A stretch of DNA of 64,000 nucleotides from Artocarpus heterophyllus (taxonomy: Eukaryota > Streptophyta > Magnoliopsida > Rosales > Moraceae). Shown one piece after another: positions 23,699-35,744 of this stretch. The position numbers and the translations under genes are program-made. The stretch lies in NCBI GenBank assembly GCA_025403435.1, contig CM046348.1, forward strand, positions 16,616,034 through 16,680,033. Direction: 5' to 3'. How positions within the stretch are numbered: the first letter of the stretch is position 1; the number at the start of each line of letters is the position of its first letter. A model generated the notes under the pieces. That model was not told the DNA's origin and did not search any database. It saw only the letters and a program-made list of their open reading frames with translations.

Positions 23699-26600
23699 AA
23701 CAGTCTCTCAAGCACAGACCTTAGCTCATTGAGAATGACGATATCTTCTACTTGACGTTTAAAGGCTGAGTTGGGATGTGACGACTAGGGACATATACAT
23801 ATGGTCTCATACATAGTCTAGATTTAAATAGCAGCCGAAGGTGTATGGTAAAACCAAATCAAATTTATGAACCTTCAAGAATCGAGAGACCAGAACTGGT
23901 CAATCGTCGTCAATGCCTTTAAAAAAAAAAATGAACTCGGAATTTAGTGAAATGGGGGACAATTTGAGTAAACTGGATTTTCTCTCTCCATTTTTTGGGG
24001 TTGAGATATATGAATTGTTTTCTCTCTGAATTTTTTGCTTCTAGTAATATTTGGATATTCTTTCGGTCTTTTGTCCTTTTCTATTATTATTTATTGAAGC
24101 TACGTATCTATTCACTGTATATGTAGTGGCAGCAACAAACTTGTTTCCTCATCCAAATATGTGCAAAAAGAGCCATCTTTCTTGGTTGTTTTAACTTTGT
24201 TATAGCTCGTTAAAAAAAAAAAAAAAAAACTAGGGCGGTGCATCTCTATCACCATGCATACGGTTGATGTGTTTTAATCTCTTTCCTTTTTAATGATATT
24301 GCAATAGCATGATTCACTCCAACTATAACGGTCCATATTATACTGAGGATTATTTTTACTGGGCGTTGTTTAGTTCACGTAATGCTTCCTATATATTACA
24401 ACAAAAGAACGCAAGAGAAAGAATATATAAAAAAAAAAAAAAATGAGACTTCAAATCCTCATGTATTCGCTCAGATACACACTACAATCCGTCGTACACT
24501 ATTTAGCGAATCAAAACTTCACATTGGTTGTCAGTGCCCAGATTAATTTGAAGCGTTGAATATCATTGAGGGGTATACAATTATTGTCATTTCAATTTGT
24601 TTTAGGTAAGAGAGAAGGAAGGATGGTGGATGTTAACCAAAACGGCATGTAGTTTTGCCTACGATAAAATAGAAAAACTATAGGCTAGGTTTCAAAGGAG
24701 TTAGATCTGTTGTCTCAAAAAGCTGTTCCTTTTGGCTGTCTCACTAATGAAAAATTGACAACACATTGTTTCTTACTTAACTGGAGTTAAACAGCAGAAG
24801 AACATAAACAAACGCTGCTATGGACATTCTGATTTGTCGCTTCCATCCTTTGCTAAAACGTTTAAAACATCAAAATCTCACCTCCATGATTCTTTCTCGT
24901 ATTTCCCAAAAAGGTAAAAAAAGGAATATTTACATCAAAATTATATCAACCAAGTGGTTTTTTTCTCTCCTGAACTGCACTAAAATCCATTCGGTCCCTA
25001 TATCCCCTTGAAATTGAAGCTTTATGTTGAACGCAAACCCGTAAATATTACAACCAAACCTCTTGAAGCTTATGTTAACATTTTCTCTCACAGTCATTAC
25101 TTCTCGTTTTGTTTTTAATTGAATCATAATATAAAAAAGAAATCATTTTGAGATAGAGCATGGCCAAGGTTTGTGTTAATCTTTTCTATCACCATCGTTA
25201 CTTCTCATTAGAAATATCCCAAGTCGGCAACCACTATATTATGACTACTTTGATTTTGGAATTATGCCTTGATGAGGTGATGTGGGTAAGGAATTATCAT
25301 TGGGCAACAATTGAAGAAGGTGCTTGTTTTAAATTTACAGTTGCTTTTGCAGGCACGCGGACAGAAGCAAAGATGGAGATTATTAAGAGAACATAAGGAT
25401 GGAGAGGTGGACAGAAAACAGTAGTGCCGAAAAGAGCTGAGATGGTTTCATGAATGGTCAGTGCGCTTTCCATGGTAGGGGCGAAGTCCCAAGGCTGCAA
25501 AGAGAGATGCAGAGAGCCTTGGGTTGTGGGAGGATGAAGTTTCTGTTATTCCTCAAAGGCCGTTAACTTATGGTGGTAATGTTAGAATGTGTTGTCATCG
25601 TATGATAGGTGAGACGGCAAAAGAGATGTGGATTCGTTTCAAAGAGGTCTTGGGAGTCACATTTGAACCCACCAATGAAGTTGTTAGTAGTAATCCGCTG
25701 CACAAAAATTTGTTTTGTGAAGGAGGATAGTGGGTGTTGGTTCACCAACTCCATGGTTTAGTTGCAAACGGTGGGAATTGAAATTGGGTCCACTCGATTT
25801 TTAATCCTTCATCGCCAGCTGATTTTATTTTATTTTATTTTATGAGGAGTGCAGAAATACAATAGAACCCATTTTTTGAACGGGAGAAAGAGGCAAGCAG
25901 CAGTATTGGGTTAAAACTTAGTAAATAACATAAACAAGTACAAGAATAACCTCTTAAATAGCATATTTTTAAGATTGTTCTCTTAAAACGTTTTTTTTTA
26001 ACTATAAATTTAATTAAAAGAGATGATTTATTAAAAATCTAAGTTACTGTTCCTTCTTTAATTGAAAAAGATAATTTATTAAAGGTCTAATTTACCTCTT
26101 TTTTCACTCTCTCATGTAGTAGATTACTCCAGTAACCGGTGCGAAAGTTAAAGCGTAACCTGATAAGTTTCAGAGCTAGAATCTTTAATTACGGGTGTGA
26201 GGTGTCAAATTGTAATCTGATAGGTTCTAAAGTTAAAACCTACCAAATTTTAACTTATTTTTGTTATTCATAATTTCACATCAGCCCAGCAAATAAACTC
26301 GAAGAGAAACGAAAGACCCACCAAGCAGGTGGGAAGTTACCTGCTCATGTGTCCCAACTATTCAATCAAAAAACGGAAGCCCAAAACAAGTACGACAACT
26401 TGGCCTAAATTTTCGAGCTCATTCCTCCGAAGCTGCCTGCCTCAAACAATCAAAATTACACAATCGGGAACCCATTAAAGCACTTTGCATAAGAAAGACA
26501 AACATTATCGTTTGGACAATTCATATAATATATATTTTATTTTCATCTTATTCTCTCTCTTTTATATGTGTCTCTCCGTTTTGTTCAACAGAGTCTCGTT

Positions 26601-26883
26601 TTTCAGCAGTCTTATTTATAAACGAAAAAATGGCTTTTGCAGAAAGCTTTTAAAACTATTTGGATTGCTTTACTAGTATTCTCGAAGTTGATATTCAACC
26701 AAACCATGAAAGGCCACATTCAGATCCAACAACCAGATCATAGAGAACAATTACTTGATTAATTTAGTAAAAAATAGAGTTATAGCTTTAAATAAATGTG
26801 CATATATATATATATAATATAAATGGCAATCACCTTGAACAAATTCATATATAGATGATAGCAAATTCATATTTCCAGATCAT
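23699..26883. other. AT-rich DNA without a supported gene
   Basis: Poly-A runs at 24211-24229 and 24430-24443, a (TTTTA)n stretch at about 25823-25842 and (TA)n near 26806. The region 25143-25780 is less AT-rich and holds short frames on both strands (60-80 codons), but none shows a recognisable domain or motif. Frames 24820-25011 and 26485-26676 are likewise unremarkable. Confidence 0.4.
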
Positions 26884-27170
26884 GATACAGTTGATTTTGA
26901 AACTGAAAATAATAAAAGCGGTAGAACTGTGTACATCAATAATTTTAGAAAACTTTTGGCCATACTCTGTAACTATATTAATCAATATACAATTAATATA
27001 TAGATATAATTAAATAACATATCTCTTGATACAGTTATTTTGAAACTAAAAATAATAAAAGCGGTAAAACTGTGTACAACAATAATTTTAGAAAACTTTT
27101 GGCCATATTTTGTAACTATATTAATCAATATACAATTAATATATAAATATAATTAAATATCATATCTCTT
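26884..27170. repeat. 144-bp direct tandem duplication
   Basis: GATACAGTT-n-TTTTGAAACT to CATATCTCTT occurs at 26884-27027 and again at 27028-27170 with a handful of differences. AT-rich and non-coding. Confidence 0.9.
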
Positions 27171-27239
27171 GAAGCAATTATATGTGATAATTTCAACTAT
27201 TTGACATCTTAGATCTTTCACGTCTAGTTTTTGGTTACT

Positions 27240-28828
27240 TGAATGGATGTGTGGGCGCCTAGAGTTTACGGGAAGAAATCATACACTCTTTAATTCAGGT
27301 TCTTGATTTGTACTCAACACATTGGAAACCAATGGGTGACTATGAAGAACACTTCTCTCTAAAATTGAGAAAGAAAATTGGAATTGGAATAAACAAAAAC
27401 TCTCCCTAAACACTTGTTTACATATACATATGAGACGTTCTATTCTGATTCAGATTTATTTAAAATAAAATTGAAACTTATCTCCATCTTTTTTTATCAC
27501 CATTTTTTTATTTAAAAAGAACGTTTAATCTAAAGCAAAAACTTGTCAACACAGCTTCAGTGATGCACGAAAGGCTTATAGTGCGTTTTCACATGTAGTT
27601 GAAGTACCCAATGGGCCATGAACTTCTCACGGTGATTTTTTTATTTTAAATTTGTTTAAACAAATAATTAAAAACCTTGGAGAGTAAGTTAGCCTGGCAC
27701 AAGAATAAATCTTTATATCACATCCCTAGGTCACACCTATATTGTGTTATCCAAATTAAATAATCATATTATTTAATTTTCAAATGTGTAATAATTTAAA
27801 ACTAAATTAATAATTCACTCGTAAATTTAAATAATTTATGGGATGGCATGGGCAACTATAAACATAATTTCAAGTTCTAATAAAATTAATAAGTAATTAA
27901 CAACTTAATTAATTTATCAATTTCGAAGTTACTCCACTAAAAGCTTGGAATTGTACTCTTAAAAATTATAAATTTAATTTATTTAAAGAATTGAATAGTC
28001 CATCGATATAGTCGTTGTATATAAATTGATCCTCCATAAATAAATCATAATTAGAGCTAGGTAAATCCGTTAACCTCTCTAATTATATTTTATTCTTGAG
28101 AGCCCTTAATTTTCTAATGAATAATAAATTCATGAACTTAATCACGAATTGAGCACTCTTATTATTCAAGACTTGAATCAATACTCAAGAGAATTATTTA
28201 TCGGCCTTTTGTTATAGAAGGAATTGATTTCATCTTGTAATATTAACATTCTCGGCTACTTGCTTCATTATACCTCTAAAATACAAGGAATAAGATTAGA
28301 TTCTCAAATCCGTACCGAGTAAATCAAAAGACATAATTTCATAAAAAGAGTCTACTAATAATCAAGATTAAGATCATCTTATATATGACCATTGTTTGAG
28401 TGATTAGAACTTGTTATATTTTAACAGAAATTATTTAACTATTCATATCGCATCATGTCCCAGTCCTACATAATCTCATTTTGTATAATGTACTCATTTA
28501 ATGACTCACTACATTAACGGTTCAGATAAGACCGTTCAATTCTTAATGGAAATGATTTCCACTAATAACACTCAATTAAAGATTTCATACTTTAATTGAA
28601 TAATAAATTATAATAATTAATTTATGTTACAAACAATTTCAATTATCATACTTAAATGTTATCTTCTTGTATATTACACTTTTATACAATATTTAAGGTC
28701 ACATTGATAGTTATAGAATTTTAGTTACATTCATAAAGTATTCAATAAAACACACACGTAAATATAATAAGAAATTCACTTTATTTATTTCTAAATATGT
28801 CGTTTATAAAACATCATATGTTTTAATA
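27240..28828 (-). mobile_element. inverted copia LTR, solo or truncated
   Basis: Reading the minus strand from 28828, the sequence tracks the LTR at 21805: ACGACATATTTA, CTTATCTGAACCGTTAATGT, GATTTACTCGGTAC and the TCTTGAGTATTG phrase. The second half diverges strongly, so it belongs to a related subfamily or has been replaced. No pol precedes it at 28829-29204. The lower edge is approximate. Confidence 0.6.
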
Positions 28829-29204
28829 GCATCTATCCTAACGGATCCTGACATCGACTTTAGCTCCACATTTGACATTTTTTCTCCACTCCCGACCTTG
28901 GCCACGCCCATAGAAAAGAGAAATAGCAATCTAGTATTAAGAAACAAGTTGCACGTACTCATTATTACACTCACATCAAGTATAAAATATTTGCAGGGCT
29001 TCAAAAACGGAACAGCACATGTGAAAGGCCGAATACTCTAATACTTATGTCTTTTGGATCCAGCAAATTAATCCAGAATTCATCGTCTTCTGGTTGCTCA
29101 TGATCTGCGTCTTCAATAAGGTTTTGTTCCTCTTCGCATGTATGAACGAAGGAAGGACGTCGTCGCCGACATCAACGTTACTGGAGAAGATGGAGATCGC
29201 GATT

Positions 29205-31370
29205 TGTCACGCCCCGGAGTACAGGAGGTGACGTGGCGGAATATTTAGATTAATTAAAAGAGAATTTAATTAAAAATCGAGAGTTTGAGAATCAAATTAA
29301 ATAAAAATTAAGAAGATTTTCCACCATATTTTATAAAAGAATTTATAAATATTAAGCAGATAATAAAAATTAAATAAAAACCGCGAATATGGGTTCCACA
29401 ACCCACAACTTGTGCACACACATGGAGCTGACAATATCATAAATACAATTACAGTCCAGGTACAAATGAAGTTAAGGTCTTACATGCCTTGATTAAATAA
29501 ATACAGAATATAAATAAATTCTCCTATTGCTCCTGAGTTTGGTCCGAAGAATCTTCTCCAAACCTAAATGGGAAACCACCTAGATGGGGGAAATTTAAAA
29601 CAATAAAACGTGAGCGAAAGGCTCAGTAGGACTAAGTTTTATAAAAATAGTTTAACGCAAAGGAACATAGCATTATTAGAAGTTATTCCAAGGAAACTTA
29701 AATAAATAAATAAACAATTTGAGTAGGACCGTCCTGACACAGAACAGTCTACTCGTCAAATCAAACACCATTTTACTTTTACCTAGGCAAACCATGAAAT
29801 CACCACCGTAGTGGCCTAGCTGGGTTTCGGGACCTGCCCCCAAGGTCGATCGCTACACGACCTGATCTCTGATATGGCATCATGCCCATGTGTTTATTAT
29901 CATTATCATTCAAAACCCAATTACCGAGTGTTGTCAATTACATTTATTATGAAATTCATTTCAGTTCACGGTATATTAAAATATAACCGATAAAACCATT
30001 TTCAAACAACCGTTGAAAACATTTTGATAGAAATCATTTTCAAAGGCAAATCATTTCAAAACCAGGCTACCAAAGAAATAGGATAGAAGTCCTACCTCAA
30101 TACTCGTGCCGGTACCTCACACCGTAATCTCGGTCCGCTATACGTTAGCTCCACGGAACCACGAACGATCCTAGATACAAACTAAGTCGATCAATATCTA
30201 GTTCGAGACATTCTATGTTACTAAATCATTTCATGATGTCCTAGCGTGCCATTTGTACCTTTAAAACCATCCTATAAGGTTGGGATTTAAATCAGGGTTC
30301 AAAACAGTGAAAACGGGTAAAAATCACAAAATTTTTCATGCCTGTTTCAGCCTGCCGGACGCCCTGTTTCGGCCTGCCGAACTGCACAGTTCGGCCTGCC
30401 GGAAACAAGGTTCGGCCTGCCGAACATTTCCCCAGATTCGGCATGCCGGTCGGAAGAACACCGGCCTGCCGATCATCACTCCGGCCTACCGAACATGAAC
30501 TTCGGCCTGCCGAATTGGGAAAACCCAGAAATCCCAGCCACGGGTTTCTCGATCCCCAAAATCCAAATCTGAATTCCAACCTGTTTTTCTCAATTTCCAG
30601 GCATGAAAAATAATCATAGTTGATAGAAAAACATTCTAAAACATGTTTGGACTCATTTAAACAAGATTTAAACTCGAAATCCTCAAAAATCCGAAAATGA
30701 GAAAAAGAGGAGAAAAATGAAAAATCTTGAATTCAATCCGTTTTTCTTCAATCTAAGCTTAGATCCTAGTTGTTCTAAGCTCATTTAACACAAATCCACG
30801 GTTTTCTAAGCTAAAACAAACTTAGATTTCAAAAACACACAAAATTAAAAATTTTGTAAAAAGTTTAGAAATTTCGAATCTAACCTCGAATCGAAGCTTC
30901 AATTCGCGTTCTCGGTTGCCGAATCACATCCCCGAGCTTCCTCCTTGCTGTTCCGAAGCTTGGATTCGAATGTGGTTTCAAAAATTTGAGAGAGAGATGT
31001 AGAGAGAGAGAGGCTGCCGAGAGATCAAGAAAGAGAAGAGAGAGAGAGTGAAACCGGGAGAGAATGAGAGGAGAGAGAGAGGAAGGAAATAAATAGAGAA
31101 AATCGATGGGCGGTTTTACTGTGCGAAAACCATGTGCCGCCCACGGTTTTGCAAAACGGAGTATTTTTAACATTTTACAAATTGTTGTGTTTTAAAACTC
31201 AAAACATCATTTTAAAACAATAAGAAATCATTTGAATGCATCAATTTTAACAAAACAACCAAAAATTAAAAATCCAACCAAATAATCTAATTAAAGTTAA
31301 AACATTAATTATGGCACACTAATCTATCATGTACATTACATTAACACTAAATAAATTTCGAGACGTTACA
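29205..31370 (-). mobile_element. 2.17-kb solo LTR, family X copy 1
   Basis: It runs from TGTCACGCCCCG to GAGACGTTACA and is flanked by the 5-bp repeat CGATT (29200-29204, 31371-31375). It is an inverted copy of 37562-39726, nearly the same length (2166 against 2165 bp). In minus-strand sense it contains a CT-rich leader (about 31090-30985), a short frame ending KLGDVIRQ-n-TRIEASIRG, the palindrome array, and a CCTTTCGCTCACGTTTTATT block near the LTR end. These features fit a Ty3/gypsy LTR with long LTRs. There is no internal region, so it is a solo LTR. Confidence 0.88.
30346..30514. repeat. GC palindrome array 3 (eight copies)
   Basis: Eight copies of the TTCGGCCTGCCGAA-type palindrome start at 30346, 30368, 30390, 30411, 30437, 30460, 30480 and 30501 (intervals 22, 22, 21, 26, 23, 20, 21 bp). 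The interval pattern is identical to that of array 4 read from the other strand. Frames 30280-30613 on both strands arise from the repeats. Confidence 0.9.
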
Positions 31371-31375
31371 CGATT

Positions 31376-32180
31376 AGATTGTAGGAGTAGGCAAGCTTCT
31401 TGTCAAGGTTACGAGCGGCCATGGAGAATCGATCTCAGGCCGTGCAAATGAGATTGATTCACGCCATTGGTTCTTGTGATGGTGAGAAGATTTGATTCGA
31501 GGCAAGATCTGCGGGAAAAAAATTAAAGGAGTCACAGGCGGAAGAAATCATAGAGAGAGAATGGCCGAGCAAAGAGGAGAGACAGTGGGCGAAGAGGGAG
31601 AGACCGGAGAGAGAGAAGAGAGGAGAGAAAGAGAGGAACTAGACAGAATAGGGAAGAGAGGAGAGACGGAGGCGATGGGGGAGATAGAAAAGAAAGAGAA
31701 AAATTTGATTTGATTTAGAGTACTTTTGTTTGAGTTTTTAAATCACGGTTCGAATCATTTTGCTACAGTATTTTCTCTTCTAAAAATTTAAATCTTCATT
31801 CAAATACTATATTCAAATACTCGTATCAAACGCACTCTTAGTATTTAAGTGATTAGATGAAATAATAGGTAAAATAATAAATGTGTAATTATTATTAAAA
31901 ATAAAAAAAGAAAAGGGTTGTTATGAAAAACACAAAAGAGAGAGGGTAATTTTTATAAGTAGTATCATTTGGGAATATTTTGTATAAGTTTCTCTAAATA
32001 AATTATATATTTTTAAAATATGAAGTAAAAAGCATAATATAAAAAAATGAGATTGATTTTATAAAAAATTGCAAGTAAAAATCCTAAAATATTATTAGAG
32101 ATCGTTTTTAATTTATTAAACTTAAAAAAATTGAAAAAAAAAAAGATAGCTGCCCTATATGAAGCAACAGTATTCACCAA
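31376..32180. other. GA-rich tract then AT-rich DNA
   Basis: About 31545-31705 is strongly purine-rich (GAGA), giving an apparent 73-codon E/R-rich frame without a domain. A CAAACGCACTCTTAG phrase at about 31827 resembles the tip of a MITE, but no partner end was found. Confidence 0.4.
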
Positions 32181-32184
32181 CTTA

Positions 32185-32349
32185 CCCCCTGTTTGGCATT
32201 GTGGTTCCCACCACAAACTCAGTTATAAACAGTGTAAAGCTCTCACATGCTACAGTAACAATTTAAAAAATTGCTACAGTGTAAAGCTTTCACATGCTAC
32301 AGTAAAAGTGGTTCCCACCACCGGTTCCCACCACCTTCCAAACACCCCC
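32185..32349. mobile_element. MITE-like element with GTTTGG tips
   Basis: The ends read CCCCTGTTTGGCATTGTGG and, inverted, GGGTGTTTGGAAGGTGG. Inside are two direct copies of an AGTGTAAAGC-n-CACATGCTACAGTAA phrase and repeated GTGGTTCCCACCACC. Such GTTTGG-tipped short elements are common hAT- or Harbinger-like MITEs in plants. No clear target duplication was found, so the superfamily is open. Confidence 0.45.
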
Positions 32350-34168
32350 AATTTGACGTTTTGCTCTATTTTAGCATTTGGTTGGAGACTTTTTTTTAAA
32401 GAGAGAAAACTAGCAGATTTGCACGTGTAATTGCACGCGCTATTATTTTAAATCATATTGTCAATCTTATACTAAAATTTTATTATTTTGTCGTTGAATT
32501 TTACAAAGGAACATAAGTTGAAGAGAATAAGATAATTATATATTATATCTCATATTGATATTAAAAAGAATTTACAAAGATTCTGTTATTAATAAATGTC
32601 CCCAAAATAAAAGAAACCTACTTTGAATGTTAGACTTCGCATCAAGCACATGAAAGAAGCAAAAGATTCAAACATTTTGTTGTAGAAGAATGAAGAAGCG
32701 AAGAAAAAATGAAGCATTTTTTTTTTTTCGCTAAAAAAATGAAGCATCTTTTAATAGAAGGAGCAAAAATATAGATCTTTATGTCAGTTTTTATAATTCT
32801 TTTTAAAACCCAAGAAAAATAATTGATCATTTTTGTCTTCCTATTTATTTCCATATATCACATACAAAATCCATTCCCTTATACCATACAATTTTAACGA
32901 AGAAAAAACCAGGCAAAAATTTGCTACAGAAATTACTAGAAATTTCATAGATTCAAGCTTTGATTTTTTCATGTACTTTTCCTATAGAGATTCAAGCTTT
33001 GCTAATGTCTTTTTGAGTAATAAAGGAGATTTTTTTTTTTTTTTTACTTTTGTTTTGATATGATTATGTATTATATATATATCTATATATTATGCTAATG
33101 ATTATATATTATATGATACCCTTAATTTCTTTCTTTGAAACTCTGAAAAAGCTTAGGATTTAACCCAAAAAAAAAATAAAATACAAGGGTCCCGCTTACT
33201 CCTGTTTTATTAAACATGTTGATTTTCCCCACGTATATAATTTCAAAATTGAAAAGGTTGAAAAGTAACAGATGGCATAAACATCCTTCTTTATTCTCCA
33301 TAATCCTCCAATTTATTTCACCTTAGTTTTTCACTAAATTGTACATAATAATATAATGAAGTCCTCCGTAGATTGTGTTTTAAATTATAACTACTAATTA
33401 CAGCCCTATTTCTTTAAGGTTTTACACCTTGGGTTAATTTGCAATAAAAGAAGAAATAGTTTAGCAGCAAAGAAAACGGAATTACCCATTATTGAATATA
33501 AAATGAATTACCTATTATTTTTTATGTACCTGAACCTTAAAACCTGTTAATTGTGTGATTATAAATTTTTCAAAATTTTTAAAAGAAAATATTTTTCACT
33601 TCATTCTTAAAAAAATTATAAATTTGTATATTTAAATTTATATAATGGTTTAGCATAAATGCAAATAATATATAAATAAGTTCAAAAAATATGAAAACCC
33701 TATTAATACTAATCATGCTAATAGTGTAGTGTGATCATATTAAAGTTGGAACTAAATTTGATTATGGATATATAATGACTGCAAATTTTAATATTCAACT
33801 GAGAAATCTCTAAATTAAATATTCACGTTGATAATTTCTAGGATTATGTTTCTAATAATATAATACAATATAAGAAAAATTAAAATAGATATTAGCTGGC
33901 GTGCAGATTAGTAATTAGAGAAAAAGAAAAAGAAAGAAAAAGAAAAAAGAAAAAGAAAAAGAAAATGATGACACATTGGTTTAAGAAAAATTTTAAAAAA
34001 TAAACGTAATGCAGTAACAAATAAAACACAAGGGAGCTTAGAGGGAAAAACACATAACCACTAAAAAAACAAAAAAAACCTGCCAACCAAGCAACCTTCT
34101 TAAAGTATACTTGTTGCATGCTTTAGTATAGAGTTATACATATAATTATCTGTTATCAACATGTCAAT
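32350..34168. other. AT-rich intergenic DNA left of the tRNA gene
   Basis: Very AT-rich with poly-A/T runs, a (TA)n patch near 33072-33090 and an (AAAG)-type purine run at 33917-33965. No gene is seen. Confidence 0.4.
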
Positions 34169-34249
34169 GTCAAGATGGCCGAGTTGGTCTAAGGCGCCAG
34201 TTTCAGGTACTGGTCCGAAAGGGCATGGGTTCGAATCCCATTCTTGACA
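34169..34249 (+). tRNA. tRNA-Leu (anticodon CAG)
   Basis: An 81-nt cytosolic tRNA-Leu gene decoding CUG. The acceptor stem GTCAAGA (34169-34175) pairs fully with TCTTGAC (34242-34248) before discriminator A. The anticodon arm CCAGT-TTCAGGT-ACTGG places CAG at the anticodon. The long class II variable arm (about 34213-34224) and the T arm ATGGG-TTCGAAT-CCCAT (34225-34241) are intact. The B box GGTTCGAATCC lies at 34228-34238. There is no intron and no encoded CCA. CAA triplets just upstream (34157-34159, 34165-34167) fit plant tRNA start sites. All stems pair, so it looks functional. The T-stem carries an A-T pair where I recall G-C in the common plant sequence. Confidence 0.97.
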
Positions 34250-34252
34250 TAA

Positions 34253-34264
34253 TTTTCTCTTTTT
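34253..34264 (+). terminator. RNA polymerase III terminator of the tRNA gene
   Basis: T runs of four (34253-34256) and five (34260-34264) follow the tRNA 3' end by 4 and 11 nt, the usual pol III stop signal. Confidence 0.8.
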
Positions 34265-35059
34265 CTCTGCCATATCCTGTAACATGTAGCATACAACCTT
34301 TAAAATATCAAAGCAAGTCAACAAGTTACTAACGACTGGTAAGGCTGTTCATTATAACCGATGACCGACAACAACCAAGTTACATCTCGAAAGTGGCCAA
34401 AGAAACTCGCTAGAGGCAGTAGTCTACATTGTTGGTCGCTGAAACGAAACCGACCATGGCTTGGCGGATTCTTCTTTATGTCGATGGAACGAAAACTGAT
34501 TGTTTTTGTTTTATTTTTTTGAACTCCTCTGTTTTCTCCTCCTGATTCTTCCTTCCCTTCCATGCTCGTGCCCCTTATTTTCTTCTTTCATGTGGCAATA
34601 AAACCTTGGAAACTAATAACAACATTACACAATCGCATAGCAAGCATCATTTTTTCCCCTTCACCTTAGCAAGCATCATTTTTTTTGTTTCTGTTTGTTT
34701 TTTTTTTTTTTTTTTTTTTTTATTTTTTTTATGTATGTAAGTGAAAAGGTGAATTTCAAATGCACGTCTAACTTGACCGTTTCATTTCACTTTTTTTTTT
34801 TTCTTGAACAGTTAGGATATAGGAAATTTGAACGTTATACTTTATTGTAAAATCAATCAAGTCTAAAATTACTGCTAAGCTATAGATCTCTCAATTCTTA
34901 ACTTGTTTTTTATATTACATATAATATATTCTATTAATTGCATACTTTATAATTATAAAAAAACAAAAATAAAAAAAAAACCTAGGAGGCATACTTATTT
35001 CGACCTCCATTCTTTTGATATTCTAGTTTGCAGCATTTGGTTAGCTTGAAGGGCAAAAC
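34265..35059. other. intergenic, poly-T tract
   Basis: A T tract spans 34697-34720, followed by more T-rich DNA. The 81-codon minus frame at 34318-34563 has no recognisable motif. No gene is supported. Confidence 0.4.
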
Positions 35060-35744
35060 TGATGTGAATTTTTGCATGTGTAAGAACTGACTCAAGTCAT
35101 ATAATGATGAGTGGGTATTGTTTCTATGAGGATTAAATTAGCAGTTACTAAATTATAATATTCTTAATTTTATTTAGACGAATTATATTAAAAAAATAAT
35201 AAAACTAAAAAAATAAGCGAATATAAACGAAAGTTAAAATTAAGGGAAATTCTATAATATGGAAGAACCAGAACATATAAGTTCATCAAGACAAACCAAT
35301 TTGAATCAAGTTATTAACTAACATTGTCAATTATTTATATGTGAGAACGAGGAACCCTAGTTTATTTAAAATTCTTTCTTGGGATGATATTAAAAATATC
35401 TTTACCATCTAAACTTGTTATCACTCGATTCCACATCGTTAAAACTCTTTATGATCTATGATTCTCCCAATTGTTTACGCAAATTGTACTACTATCACTT
35501 GATGTCGCATGCATCTTACGGTTAATTTTACAAGATATTATTCCAAAATGTCTCTTTCTGGGGTTTCCATCTAGTCTTCAAAACAATTCAAATATTGGCC
35601 AGATATTCAAATGCATTAAGAACAATAAAATTAACAACAATCATGAATAAAAACTCTTAAAAAAAATTTAATTCTTTGAAAGCAAATAAATTAGAATTCA
35701 AGCATTCATTGTCTTAGCTACACTTGTAGCCCAAACAAGGAAAA

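Noticed and set aside
25143..25780. Several 60-80-codon frames in a less AT-rich patch, possible gene relic
   Set aside because: No motif or splice-consistent chain could be recognised on either strand.
30280..30613. Overlapping frames of 72-95 codons on both strands with a periodic 'FGLP/FGRP' look
   Set aside because: They sit exactly on the palindrome array. Because the repeats are palindromic and GC-rich they lack stops in several frames at once; there is no domain and no codon preference.
31492..31713. 73-codon E/R-rich plus-strand frame
   Set aside because: Arises from a GA-rich tract and has no domain.
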